Part shown: positions 12,240 through 24,000 of the stretch, one piece after another
Numbering within the stretch: position 1 is the first letter of the stretch
Layout of the letters: each line of letters starts with the position of its first letter
DNA from: Brachionus plicatilis
Taxonomy: Eukaryota > Rotifera > Eurotatoria > Ploima > Brachionidae
NCBI GenBank assembly: GCA_010279815.1
Contig: QEOQ01000121.1
Coordinates: 189,491 to 253,490, forward strand
DNA: 64,000 nt
Direction: 5' to 3'
Translations under genes and position numbers: made by a program
The notes under the pieces: model-generated
Database searches by the model: none
What the model was told of the DNA's origin: nothing
What the model saw: only the letters and a program-made list of their open reading frames with translations

Positions 12240-14414
12240 TTAATTAAAGCTTAAATTATTTTGATCAAAATTGGCTTGGGAATCAGCCTCTTCAACTTCT
12301 TCGAAAATATGCTCAATTTTCGAATCCAAACTACTTTGTTTGCTGGGTCCTTTGCTATTTGATTTTTTACCATTTGAAGCAGCATTTTTACAGTCAAAAC
12401 TATTCTGATCTTCTTCTCTAATATTTATATTCGGTACAAGAAATATATTTCCATTACTCTCTTTATTCAGAAAGTTTGCCAGTGGCAACTGATCAAAGCT
12501 TATACCTTTTTGGTAGGGATTGTTGTTCAGCTTTGGTTTGCGCCTTGGAGTTAGTGGCAAATGGGAGTTTGAGTAATCTCTGTTGGTTAGCTCTTTAACA
12601 ATTTCGTATGTCATATCTATTTCTTGAAGAAACGCAAGAAAGCTTGCATTCACCAATTTCGGTATTTGGGGTACATTTGACAAAAGCAAACTGGATTGAA
12701 ATTTTTTTATTTCTTCCAGTTTTAGTGCTTCCAATTCAACTTTGTCCAAAACTTGGCCGGCAATCGCCTGAATTATATTCCAATCTCTGCTAATATCTTC
12801 TTCTGTAGTGTCAATAGATGTCACAGTAAAACGAATGATGTATTTGTTTTTGACTCTAGCCGGCACAACATGAAGTCTTCCATCTTTGTTCAATTGTTTT
12901 AGTAATTGTTCAGTCACTTCGTTTTCTCCCTTTAAAAAAAAATGAGTTGTAAATAAAAAATTCCTTTTTTTTCTTTATTTAAATCAATATTGCCTTTAAT
13001 CTGAACACAACTAGACCCATGTGTCTTTTGGCCACTATTTCGAACCTTTGGTCACATCGGACCAAATTTTCGAACAACTCAGCCAGCTTCACACCTTTGC
13101 GTATGTGGTTCTGCAGTCCCTCAATACCAAAAGAGCGGATGACAAACCAAAGTTTGAGAGCTCTGAATCGACGACTAAGGCCCACTTGCCAATGCATGTA
13201 GTCAATAGCTGCTCCCGAGTACTTGTGCTTTAGATAAAGCGGATTGACCGTGAATGTTTGATGCAGCCAAATGGAACTTTCAACCCAGAGACAAGTGCAG
13301 TCAAAGTGAACCATGAGCCATTTAGATGGATTAAATACAAAAGAGGTGGCATTTTCCATTCCTTTTAGAAAATGCCTGTACTCTGGACAGACGAATGCAC
13401 TTCCCGCATAGGCGGCATCAATGTGCAGCCATAAATCTTCCGACTTGCAAATAGGTCCTATTTCTTCGAGGTTGTCGAATGCACAAACTCCTGTAGTTCC
13501 GAGTGTAGCGCAAACAAAAAATGGTATCAAACCATCTTTTCTGTCCTGTTCGATGGCTTTTTTTAAAGTCTCACCCCTTAGTCTAATGTCATCGTCAGTT
13601 GGTAGCAATCGAAGTCTGGTTATAGCTATAAGCGCTGATTTTTCTACCGACGAATGTGCTTGGTTGGAGCAGTAGGCAACAAGACGTCCATTTATTTCTG
13701 ATTTTTCGATGTACTTTTCCACATCACTGCATCCATATTTGTCAAATATTCTCGATCTAGCTGCCAATAGAGCCAGATAGGTCGATTCACTGACACTTGT
13801 CTATGTCAAGGCTTTAAATAGACTATTAAAAATAACAAGAAAAAAATACTTGTAAAACTCCTCCACCATAGGGCTCTTGGTTAGAGATTAGAAATTTTTC
13901 TGGCAAACCCAAAGATTTGACCAACCAGTCCATCATCAACGACTCTAGTTCTGTCGCAGCGGGACTAGAGGCCCAAGTAAAGCCCAAACAATTGATGGCA
14001 TCGGAAATCATGTCTCCGATCAGACTCGGAAATGAATTGAGGGCCGGAAAATAGGCATGCATATGAGGACTTTGCCAATGTGTTATCTTAGAAATTAGTT
14101 TAGATTAAAATTAAAATAAATAAAACAAGCTAAAATTAAGTATAAAATAAAAAATGTTTACTCCTGGCATTATAACTCTTTCCACATCTTTGAATATTTC
14201 GTCCCATTTTTCTCCTTTATCTGGAGCTTCACAAGGCAAAAGCTCTCGGATGTATCCGGGAACTACGTCGGGAAAAACTCTTCTTTTGCGAATATCCTTT
14301 AAATAATCGGCAATGTAATCAACAGCCTCTTTGCCTGAAAATCAAAAAAATGAAAAATTATCTGACAGATTTTTTTGATCAAATACCTTTGATTCTATAT
14401 TCATTTAAATCCAT
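12240..14414 (-). CDS. HDC: Histidine decarboxylase (PLP-dependent)
   Basis: It converts L-histidine to histamine in the cytosol using pyridoxal phosphate. Five exons (14414-14387, 14334-14162, 14086-13850, 13800-12994, 12929-12240) give 644 residues; human HDC has 662. Group II decarboxylase landmarks in order are [58 protein letters not shown] (His that stacks on PLP), [17 protein letters not shown] (PLP Asp) and [13 protein letters not shown] (Schiff-base Lys). HDC rather than DOPA decarboxylase is favoured by [20 protein letters not shown] and especially [14 protein letters not shown], where Ser replaces the Gly of DOPA decarboxylase; that Ser is known to help set histidine specificity. 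A Ser/Asn-rich tail of about 110 residues follows the catalytic core, as in other HDCs. The last intron (12930-12993) has a GC donor. Start: the only in-frame ATG, followed by [16 protein letters not shown], as expected. Confidence 0.93.
12930..12993 (-). other. GC-AG intron in histidine decarboxylase
   Basis: The exon ends ...VVFRLK (AGATTAAAG) and is followed by GCAATATTG rather than GT. The acceptor is TTTTAAAG, and the frame resumes as [11 protein letters not shown], which aligns with the VVFRLKG...LTE segment of animal HDCs. No GT donor in the vicinity keeps the frame. Confidence 0.75.
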
Positions 14415-15452
14415 GTTAAATGATAGAGATCTAAATTAAGATAAAAGCTTAGCGGATTTTTTGGTTCATGATTGATAATTTTGCTTTTAATTTGAGTGAT
14501 TAAATAAAAAAATTTATAACTCCTCAATGGAATAAAATAAAAATGTTCTCTTGTTAAATTTTTAAACACACTGAGACGAAGGTATTGGGGAAATAAATAA
14601 AAATTGATTGATCTTGATGAAAAAAAAATAATTTAAAGAGTTAATTAAATGTTTTATTCATGATTGATATGACAAACACTTGTGTTTAGCGAATGTGATT
14701 CGAAACAATTTAAAAAAGTTAGTTTTTAATAATTATCTTTTGAAACAAAGAAATTTGGTTTGATTTTTAATTAATCGACTAGCAAATAATTGTTTAATAA
14801 CTTTATTTTAAAGATATTCGATTATTACGCAGGTACTGCGTAAATTTAGTTCGTTGTGTAAGCTTATTTTAATAAAGGGCTATTGAGAAATTTTAATTCT
14901 TATTTTTTTAAGCATGCAAGTATATTTGTTTTGTGATAATGAAAATTAATTTTCGTCAATTGAGTCAAACAAATTCTAGATGAGAATCGCGACTATCGGT
15001 TCTTGTCTGCGACCAATTTTGTTCAGCAAAATTGATGTTAGTTTTCATGCCATAAAATTTTGTGCTTTAAGAAATTAATTTTATTTAATTAAGTTACAAA
15101 ACAAGATTTCGTCAATTTTTTAATCTCCAAGATTATTTACCTAGCAACTTTCAATAATTATATTTAATTATCAAGAAAAATTCATGTTTTGAAAATTTTT
15201 TGAACTTTTCATTATATCTTAATTGTCTAAAATTAATTAATTAACTTTTGGCAAGAAATTTTTAAATACAATTTGAATTTTGTTACTTGTTTATTAATTT
15301 TGCTCAAATGAGAAAAGAAAGAAAAATGAATGACTAAAAATCATGCCACAAATAACTAGTAGAATTTTTTTATGAATAAAAATTAATTGAAATTAATAAT
15401 TTATAATTGTAACATTTGACTTAAAATAATAATATAAATAAAATTTGTTATA

Positions 15453-15757
15453 CATACAAAGCTTCCAATACAAAAATTAAAAAAAATTTATAACTTTTGT
15501 TCTTAATGTCAAAAACTTGTTCTGTAACTTTTTTTTCAACTTCTGTGGACGTCTGCAAGATCTATGCGAATTCTGCAAAATTGCACCCTATTTAAAAGTA
15601 TTAAAAATAAAACGAAATTAATTTGCGCAGATTTTGCAGACTTGCACAGTAGGTGAAACAACTATTGTTACACTTTGTTTCATTTACAGAAAAAGTTTTT
15701 GCCATTAAGAACAAAAGTTATGAATTTTTTTAATTTTTGCATTGGAAGCTTTGTATG
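15453..15757. mobile_element. MITE-like inverted repeat
   Basis: CATACAAAGCTTCCAAT at 15453-15469 is matched by its reverse complement at 15741-15757. The match continues inward for about 75 bases through AACTTTTGTTCTTAATG and a CAAAAAC motif. The centre holds facing GTCTGCAAGATC / TTTGCAGACTTGCAC stretches. The total length of about 305 bases with no coding potential suits a non-autonomous DNA element. Confidence 0.7.
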
Positions 15758-16757
15758 AAATTTCACTATTTCATTTTTTTAAATTTTTGTTTAAGGTAAA
15801 AAAAAACATTCTTTGTGAAAAATATAAAATTTTAAAAATACATAAAATTTAAATTAAAAAATAATTTTAACATATATCAAAATATATTCAAATACTGAAT
15901 AATGTAAAACAAATTAAAGAAATGAAAAATAAATATCAAATATAATTAAAGATCTTCTTATGTTGAAAATTATTTTTGATAGTGTTATATTTTTATAAAT
16001 TTGAAGAAATAATAAGATTTTCCGAATGCTCAACTCTTGAAGTTTTACTAAAGTAATGAAAAATTTTATGTTTATTTGTAAATCTGTTTCGAGCATTAGA
16101 TTGGAAAATTTTAAAAATGATTCAAAGTCTGATTTAATAAGTTTAAAATAAAAAAAGAAAGTAAAGCAGCCATAAAGCTTAAAGTCGAAACCAAATCCAA
16201 CCATCCTTTAGTGGTACAAACAAAATTAGAAAAAAAACCAAGAAAAAGTGTCAGTCAAAGAGGATTGGCACAACAACAAATTATTGACGATGCACCAAGA
16301 ACCAGCAAAAGATAAAATAAAACAAGAAAGCAAAAGTGAAATAAAATAATAATTAAAAAGTTCAATTTTCTTAAAAAATAATTTCTAATGATTAATTAAC
16401 CAGTATTTATTATCATCATTTTAAGCTATTCCAATGCCAACTTATTTAATATGACCAGATACCTAATTATAAATAACAAATAATAATAATTCAAAATATC
16501 ATTTTTAATCAGATTAAAATTTAAAAAAAAATTTAAACTCTCAATTAGAATTCCAATTAGATTTTGGAACTTAACATTGAATCGAAGATGAGCTTTTTTA
16601 CAAACGCGCGTAAACCCCAGTAATTAAATACATAAGCAAGTAAATTTCAATTTTTAATAAATAAATAAATTAATTTAATATTTGAGAAAATATCGCAAAT
16701 TAGAATATGATTATTTAGTAAAAATTTTTTAAATTATCATTTTTTGATAGGAATTTT

Positions 16758-17100
16758 TAATTAATAAATAAACTTGTATATATTTTTTATTATTTATTTA
16801 GAATTGAAGACTATGAGGCAAGTAAAATTTAAAAAATCACAGTTTTAAAGTAGAGTTAGGAAAAATTTAGAATAAAAATTAACAAAAATTAATAAATAAA
16901 CTTGTATATGTGTCTATTTATTTGAATAAATAAGGGTGTGACAAAAATACTGAGATTACTTTCAATTAATTTTACTAAATTTATTATATATTTATTTTTT
17001 ATTATTAATTTAGAATTGAAGACTATGAGGCAAGTAAAATTTAAAAAATCACAGTTTTAAAGTAGAGTAAGGAAAAATTTAGAATAAAAATTAACAAAAA
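16758..17100. repeat. Direct repeat, two copies 212 bases apart
   Basis: A segment of about 95 bases beginning GAATTGAAGACTATGAGGCA at 16801 is repeated nearly exactly from 17013, including CACAGTTTTAAAGTAGAGT and the following TTTAGAATAAAAATTAAC. The leader AATAAATAAACTTGTATAT occurs before the first copy and again between the copies, so a local duplication is likely. Confidence 0.8.
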
Positions 17101-17404
17101 AAATATCTATTACATTAAAAAATATAATTAATTTATTACAATGAAAAATTAAATTCAATCATTTTCTAAAAATTAAATTTTTTTTTAAATTTTGAAAAAT
17201 TACTTTCTTAAACGCATAAAAAATATTCAAAATTTCGAATCAATTTTTTTATATTTATTTTATATTTGCTTTTAAAATTTTTCTACATTTAATATTAAAA
17301 ATAAACGTGAAAATAAATAAAATAATGAAAAGTTATTATTATCATAAAAATTAAAGAAAAATCAAAATTTAATTAATAAAAATAAAATAATCTAAATTCT
17401 CGAA

Positions 17405-18225
17405 TTAATCGAATTTTCGTCTAGTGGCTGTATATCGTTCCATATACTGAATAATAAAACAAATGTTATTAAATAAATATAATTGAAATAAAAATTACTT
17501 TTTCATATCCGTCTAAATTTTCAAAATCTTTTTTGGAAAAATGATTCCCATCAAAGTTTATCAACGAAACTTGTGAATCTTTTAGTATGCTAACTGGTAA
17601 TGATGAAACTTGAAGACAATTTTTTTCCAAACGGATGACTTTGAGTCGAGGACAAGCAGATATTTTTTCACTGATAGATTTAATTTTATTTTCATTTAAA
17701 TTTAGTTCAATACAATAAAAATTTTCCACATAATCTTCAATTTCTTGTATTTTATTCGAACTTAAATCAACAAAGTCCAATTGAGTCAGTTGACTTAATT
17801 CTTTAGGTATCCTCGTCAATTGATTGTTATTAATAGATATCTTTTTCAAGTTTTTTAATTGATTTACACTGTTTGGAATATCTTTTAAAAGATTATGACT
17901 CATGTCCAAGCTTTCAAGCTTAACACAGCGACCTATTTCGTCTGATATTGACTCAATTTTGTTATTGCTTATATTTAGAGTTTTTAAATTTTCCATATTT
18001 GTAAACAAGTTTGATGTTATAATAGTCAATCTGTTGTGACTTAGATCAAGATTTCTAATTGATTTTGCTATTTGAAATAGTTCAGGCGGAACCTTTAAAA
18101 CTATAAAATTACCTTAGGTTAAAAACAGCTTTAAAATAAGATACCTTGGTGAGCTTAAAGTCACGAAGCTGAAGGACCCCGGTCTTTTTAGCCTGCTCAA
18201 TATGTCTTGATAGTTCATTGCCCAT
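17405..18225 (-). CDS. LRRC57: LRRC57-like leucine-rich repeat protein
   Basis: A small protein of about 235-240 residues made almost entirely of leucine-rich repeats. Its biochemical role is not established; the vertebrate protein is thought to be N-myristoylated and membrane-associated. Three exons are visible. Exon 1 reads MGNELSRHIEQAKKTGVLQL, matching the LRRC57 start including the MG(N) myristoylation-type N terminus. Exon 2 opens VPPELFQIAKSIRNLDLSHN and carries successive LxxLxLxxN repeats: LKTLNISNNKI, LESLDMSHNLL, LKKISINNNQL, LDFVDLSSNKI, CIELNLNENKI, LKVIRLEKNCL. Exon 3 is the diagnostic tail YMERYTATRRKFD, against YMERFTATKKKFA in vertebrates. Introns are about 45-65 bases. The order of repeats and the C-terminal box make the orthology call strong. 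Confidence 0.92.
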
Positions 18226-19480
18226 CTTTAGATAAAACTTCTTTGTTATTAGATCCTTCAAAAAATTTAATAAAACAAAAAATATGAATTTATTATTACA
18301 ATTTTTTTAGATATTGCTTTAAAATATGAAAATTTCAAAAATAATTTAACAAATTTTTACTTACAATCCCGATTATTGAGAAAAATTATTACTATAATTT
18401 TTTAAATTTCGTGAATTCAAATAATTTTTCCTAAAAATTGCAGGAGCATAAAAATTGAAAAACTTGAAGTTTATGGTCATGATCAAATGACCAAAACCGA
18501 ATAGATTAAAATCTAAATAAAAATGATGAAATTATTTTTTTTAATTATTTTTAATAAAACATAAGATGTTTATTATTTTGATTAAAAATACAATTATTTT
18601 TTTCTAATTGATCTTTAATTGATTCTTTTAAAAATTTTATTTGAAATTTTTATAGACAAATTTAAAATCCACATTTAGGTATCCAAATTATGGCGTTAAA
18701 TATCTATTACAGCGAAAAAAAGTTAAATTTTGTATTGCAAAATTTCAAAAAATTAATCAACATTTTATTTTTAATTCAGATCAATATTCATATAATGTTT
18801 TTTCTAATAAAAGATTAAACAAATCATGTTTAATTAAGTTTAGTCATTTATTATTAAATAAATTGTTTAAATTTCCCTTTTTTTTAAATCAAAAACTAAA
18901 AATTTTTATTTGAAATTTACATTTGATCATGAACTTCAATTTGCCAAATTTTTAGATCCTTATGGGTTTTACAAATTTATATTAGAATCTCGTAGATTCA
19001 TGAAAAATTCACTTTTTAATTGATCACAGGAACTCTAAGTATCTAGTCCTTATGTACTTGATAAATTAGTTTTTAAAACTGAGTTAAAAAGAGGGTGGCA
19101 ATCCAAAGAAATTGTGAATTCAATTAAATAAAAACAAAAAAATATTTTATTTTTAGGTTTAAAAATAATATAAACTGATATAAAAAATCTGAATCAGAAA
19201 ATATTCTTTTTTAATTTCTTAAATAACACTCAATAATTATTTGCTAAAATTATCATCTAAATGGGAAAACATTAAAAACATTAGAAACAATTTTTAATCA
19301 GATTAAATTTTAGCTAATTTACTTATTATTAATTATTATTAATTAATAAATAATTTTATTTTAGTTAAAAAATTTAATATTTTTAATTTCAATTGTTTTG
19401 ATCTGTGCATTTTGGACTTATCTAAATTAAGACCCCTAAAATTTCCAGAATCGATTTCACTAGAATCAGTTTTTGTTTGA
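18226..19480. other. Intergenic region containing a foldback repeat
   Basis: About 1.25 kb upstream of the LRRC57-like gene. Most of it is the inverted-repeat element at 18440-18965. No exon is recognised, although the LRRC57 promoter should lie next to 18225. Confidence 0.55.
18440..18965. mobile_element. MITE-like foldback element, family B, copy 1
   Basis: TTGAAGTTTATGGTCATGAT at 18464 faces TTTGATCATGAACTTCAA at 18922-18939. The flanking bases (AAAAATTGAAAAAC outside one arm and its partial complement outside the other) extend the pairing. The same arm sequence occurs as an inverted pair at 46980-47550, so this looks like a dispersed family. The centre is AT-rich and non-coding. Confidence 0.55.
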
Positions 19481-19935
19481 GTTCTTTGTCACTTTTATTA
19501 AGATGTCATCAACTAATGCAATATTACAACCTTGTTCATCTGAACCTATTTCAGATTTAGGTCCATACTGGGAACCGTTTAGTGATCCAAATAATGATTC
19601 AGCATTAGTCGAGTCTTTATGATCATCAAAAGCGTTATTTTTCGAATCAATTAAATGAAGTATACCTAGATAAATAGGATCATCGTTTGCAAAATAAAAC
19701 TATTCTTCACATTAAACTGGAAAAATATCATTTGAATTATAATTGAAATATAAAATGTAAATAATTTCTGATTTTTTTTAATAATTTTGGCACACATTCA
19801 TACATGTTTATTACAATTTAGTTCCGTAATTTCATCCTTAAATATTTCCAAAAAGTTGTCTGAAAAAGACTATGTCAACAAATTCATCTTCAAATAGATT
19901 TTGAATAAACTGAATAAAAAATTAATGTTATATAA
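19481..19935 (-). other. Unassigned coding-like exons between LRRC57 and the LicD-like gene
   Basis: On the minus strand a frame opens after an AATAG acceptor near 19711 with FYFANDDPIYLGILHLIDS. It runs about 75 residues through FGSLNGSQYGPKSEIG and CNIALVDDILIKVTKNSNKN to a stop near 19481. Upstream at about 19810-19935 a TTTTATTCAG acceptor precedes FIQNLFEDEFVDIV, and a second frame gives DNFLEIFKDEITELNCNKHV. The composition is protein-like and the segments end at plausible splice sites, but the joins are uncertain. They could be 3' exons of the neighbouring LicD-like gene or a separate small or decayed gene. I do not recognise the family. Confidence 0.35.
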
Positions 19936-20043
19936 TTATTATTATAAATTATTTGGTAGCTTTTTATTATCAATATAAAAATTAAATTTTTTATTAAGTA
20001 AATTCAATTAACTTTTAATTACCATTGAAAAAAATATACAATT

Positions 20044-21069
20044 TTAAAAATACCATATTGTCGAATAGAATATCATAAAATAATTGATTATTTCTGATGG
20101 CAGTCTGATAGGAACGCCTAAATAATTCACGAAATTTGACTTGACTTTACTTGTATACAATTTGGAATAAAAAAAGTGCCTTGGAAGGCTAAAATATTGA
20201 TTGGCAAAAAATTTTCCCAGCCAACCTTGGTTTAATTTTGCATTTTCTTCAAATAACTCAACATCAAGACCAGTTTTGTTTCTTTTTGAATAGAACGAAT
20301 CTGTCAAAAACTTCAATGAGTCTAACTCCAGGTGATATTCGTGAAAAATTATCTCGATCTCTTCACTGAACATGACTATGTATTCTCCAGTCATATGGTT
20401 GTAATCACAGGCCGTGTCTCTACTGTACATTTTTTCAAAATTTTTAACAACATCACAAAGGAATTTTTCTTTTAGAAATGTGTTGAGATAACACAAGTGT
20501 AGTCTGGTCTTTTTAGGCGATTTTTCCGAAAGACAAAACTCTTTACTGACACATTTTTGCCCATTTTTATTTGAATAAAAATAATTTTTATAATCAAAAC
20601 TATTTTGATCAATGTGAGAGCTGAATACGTCATAGCTTTCTACTTTCACGGCGTAATACAAACTTGAAAAGCACATGAAATAATTAAAATCTTGTTTTTT
20701 GTTAAAAAAATTTATAATTTCGTTGAGTGTGTCCAAGGTGCTTTGATTAAATGCTGATTTTTTGAGGCAACTTTTTCTATCTTGTTTTTGCATGGCTAAC
20801 CAGTAATCGTTTTTGAGTAGGAGATCATTGCGCAAATTCAAAACAATATAATTCGAAAAAAGATGATAATTGATAAATAACAAAGAAATTATGGCAATCC
20901 AATAGCGAAGTGACCTGAAGGTGGTAGAGTTGTTGGACTTTTCTTTCCGATGGATTTGATATAATTGGGGATCAGACTCGTTCTCTTTTTGACTAATTGT
21001 TTTAAACTTAAAATTCATTTTGAGTTTATAATGATAAAAGCAAGCTATTTTTATATTTATTGTATCCAA
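20044..21069 (-). CDS. LicD/fukutin-like type II membrane protein
   Basis: One long exon encodes up to 341 residues. A hydrophobic segment at about residues 53-75 (YWIAIISLLFINYHLF) after a short basic N terminus suggests a type II Golgi protein. The rest has LicD-superfamily features: FNYFMCFSSLYYAVK corresponds to the motif of fukutin/FKRP/LicD nucleotidyltransferase-fold proteins (xYFLxxGTLLGAxR), YFSLPRHFFYSKLY to the central region, and FVNYLGVPIRLPSEIINYF to the C-terminal box before the YG..W end. The usual D-x-D pair is not obvious; DVELFE and EEIEI are candidates. The start could be the first ATG (21069) or the Met at 21018. A GTATTT donor overlaps the last codons before the stop, so the gene may continue. 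The assignment is by motif only. Confidence 0.5.
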   Translation of the reverse strand: MDTINIKIACFYHYKLKMNFKFKTISQKENESDPQLYQIHRKEKSNNSTTFRSLRYWIAIISLLFINYHLFSNYIVLNLRNDLLLKNDYWLAMQKQDRKSCLKKSAFNQSTLDTLNEIINFFNKKQDFNYFMCFSSLYYAVKVESYDVFSSHIDQNSFDYKNYFYSNKNGQKCVSKEFCLSEKSPKKTRLHLCYLNTFLKEKFLCDVVKNFEKMYSRDTACDYNHMTGEYIVMFSEEIEIIFHEYHLELDSLKFLTDSFYSKRNKTGLDVELFEENAKLNQGWLGKFFANQYFSLPRHFFYSKLYTSKVKSNFVNYLGVPIRLPSEIINYFMIFYSTIWYF

Positions 21070-24000
21070 AAGAAATTTGCATAATTTGAATAATCGAATA
21101 TGTCCGCTTGTTGAATCAGTATTTACATAATAAAATGATAGATCGAAGAAAATTGTTCAAGAAATTTTGACTTGAATTCAATAAATTGTATAAATTAACC
21201 TTAGAATTATAATTTAGAATTTATTTTATTTTTCAAATTTAAACTAAACGAATATAAGCATTTGATGATGAATTACAAATTTTAGATATAGTCTGTAGTA
21301 ATGGCTTATCGAAAAAATTTAATGATTAATTGAAATCATTTGAATAATTTAAAATTTTGAATTAATAGAATTTGAAAGTCAACAATTAATTTTGATTACA
21401 TTTTTTTAACTAATTTATTTAATTTAAATGTCATTTTTTGACATTTTTGCTTGAATTTATAAAATCAATATAAAATGAATAAATTTTCTTAAAAATTTCT
21501 TTCGGTCTAAAAAATTTATCAAAAAGCTTTTAAGAAGTCTTTTAATTTAAATATGCTTTAGATTGCTTTCAGTTTTACGATTTTATGATTTTTGTTTTGC
21601 TCAAATTTAAATTGATGAATCAATATTTACCAATTTAAAAAATATAATGACTTAAAATTAGCTTTTAATTTAAGGTCGATTATCTCAGTTAATTTTATTG
21701 CTAATTTTGTTATAGGTCTATTTTTTCAACAAAAATAAAAAAGCTAAGAAGATTTTGTATGTGTGTTTCTTAATAATATCAGATATTTAAAATATTAAAT
21801 GATCTTCTAAATAAAATTTGTTTCATTACTTTTTTTAAATAAAATAATTTTCATAATTTACTGTTTTTTCAATAATTTTTTGTTATTTTTTCTTATGAGG
21901 GTCAGTTAATTGTTTAGATGAAAGTATGAAAAATGCTGATGATACACTAGTTTTTTCGTTAATTTAAAAAAATTAATTTGAATTTTTGTTCGAAAAAAAA
22001 ATTTTGGATTTAATGCGTGGATTAAAATTGAAATTAGATTAAAAAAAAATTGAAATTCAAATAATATTAAATTAAAAACCATCATTCAATTTTTCACAAA
22101 AATAAGTCAAAAATTTCGAGTCTAGAGGAGTAAGAAAAGGTTGGGTCGAATTTAATTTTTCAAATTTGATCAAAACATTTTAAATTCGCAATTTCAGTGC
22201 ATTTTTTACAGATTGCACTTTTTTTAAATATAAAGCTTGTAAATGCTTAAAAAATTCAGAAATCTGCGATGAAATTTAGTTACGCATTTAAAAATGTTCT
22301 GATTAAATTTGAAAAATGAAATTTGATCAAAAATTTTACTTTAAATGTGACTTACAATATATAAAAGCCAAAATTGAATCGAAACTAGTATTCAATATAA
22401 TTTAGCTATCCGATTATCGAGACTTTAATTGGCTCTCTGAATTTTACAGAGAATGGCATGTAGCCCATTTTAAAATATTTCCAAGTACAAATGATTCTTG
22501 AAAATCAACTGAAAATGAAGTTAAAGATGAAGCCACCTTAAGATACCAATGTATTTTTCATGTAATCGTTATATGTATGAATAGTTAACTGTCAGATTGG
22601 TAAGCAAATTTTGGTCCAAAAATCATAAAAAAAATAGCAACAAAAATAGTTAAAACAGAACAAGTAATTGAACAAATTAATAAATTTTACCGAATTATAT
22701 ATTTAAACATGGGAGCTAAGTAATTAAGGTTGCTAGTATTAAAAAAAAGTTTATCTTCAAGCCTTTGATGAATGATGGCATTGAAGCATCATCATTGAAA
22801 TTTCCTATTTTGGTTTGCAAACTCACAAAAATTCAAAAAGAGGAAAATAAATTCCTTAACTTTTTTATTTATTTAAACATTAAATTGAAAAATATTTTTT
22901 CTACTGCTACAAAAATAAACCATTAATCAATCATCTACATCTTTTTCATCACTTAATTTTTGATTTCTATTTAAAGTTTCTTTAATTAAAATTCATTTTT
23001 TAAATGAAATCTTATATTAAAAAATGAAAAGTTTATTTCAATAAAAATCTCAATTAAAAAAACTTTATTTAAACAAACTTTTTCAGTTATTCATACTTTT
23101 GTTTATTTTCTATATTTTCATGAAATATTGATGTGATTGAACTTTTACTTTTCCTTTTAATTGATAGAATAAAATATTATTTTTGATACTTCGGTAATTT
23201 TTTTCTTCAAAATTATGCTCAGTTATAAATTTAATCACGTTATAATTATAATGATCAAGAGTCAATTTGTTTTAATTCAAATTTTTAAGGAAACCAAAAT
23301 TTAAGTTCCAATAATTAATATGAATTTTTAGTTAAAAATTTTATTCGTATGAATTTAAATTTAAATTAAAATTTCCAAGTTCTAAAATCAGATGAATTTT
23401 ATTTATTAAATCTTTTTTCTCTAGCTCTAAAGGAACTTATTTTCCATTGACACTTTAAACATTTGAATGGGGTCCTTCTTAATAGCTCAATCTTTAAATC
23501 TGTCAGATAAAGCCAAGTACTGTTTAAAATCACAACTTTGATAACAATTCTATTGTATTTGTTAATTATTTCAAAAAACCGTACACAGTATGATGAATGG
23601 AAATTAAATTGCATATTATTTTCAAGAGTTGGATTTAGGTGATACGTTGAGTGAATCAGCTTTTATTATTTACAGAATCAATTTGGTTTTAAGAAAATAA
23701 TAAAACAATGTAAAAAAATTCATTACATAAAATTAATTCATGTAAACATTAAACTTGCATTTTGATGAAATATAAAACAAACTAATACTTCTCAAGTCAA
23801 ACGAAGCTGATTTTTTAAAAGAATTTCTTGTAAGTGATGCTTTTAAGTTAAGTGGTGTTTCCTTATTTTAAAATCACTCAGATGAAAAACACGCAATTTT
23901 TTTAAAATTATTAAAAGCTTTTTCTTTAGTAGAAATTTTATAGCAAAATGAAGTCAGTTAGCTGATAACTAAATGAAAATTTCAAACATTTTAAATTTTT

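Larger units (their letters stand above)
14415..17404. other. Intergenic region with an inverted repeat and a direct repeat
   Basis: About 3 kb of AT-rich sequence. It contains the inverted-repeat element at 15453-15757 and the two-copy direct repeat at 16758-17100, listed separately. An open frame at 15914-16204 (minus) is low-complexity and not convincing. No gene is recognised. Confidence 0.6.

Noticed and set aside
13019..13675. Plus-strand frames opposite histidine decarboxylase
   Set aside because: Antisense to a clearly conserved enzyme exon.
23399..23614. 71-residue minus-strand frame with Cys-x2-Cys and a basic tail
   Set aside because: A single CxxC is not enough for a zinc finger, and there are no splice sites or recognisable relatives.
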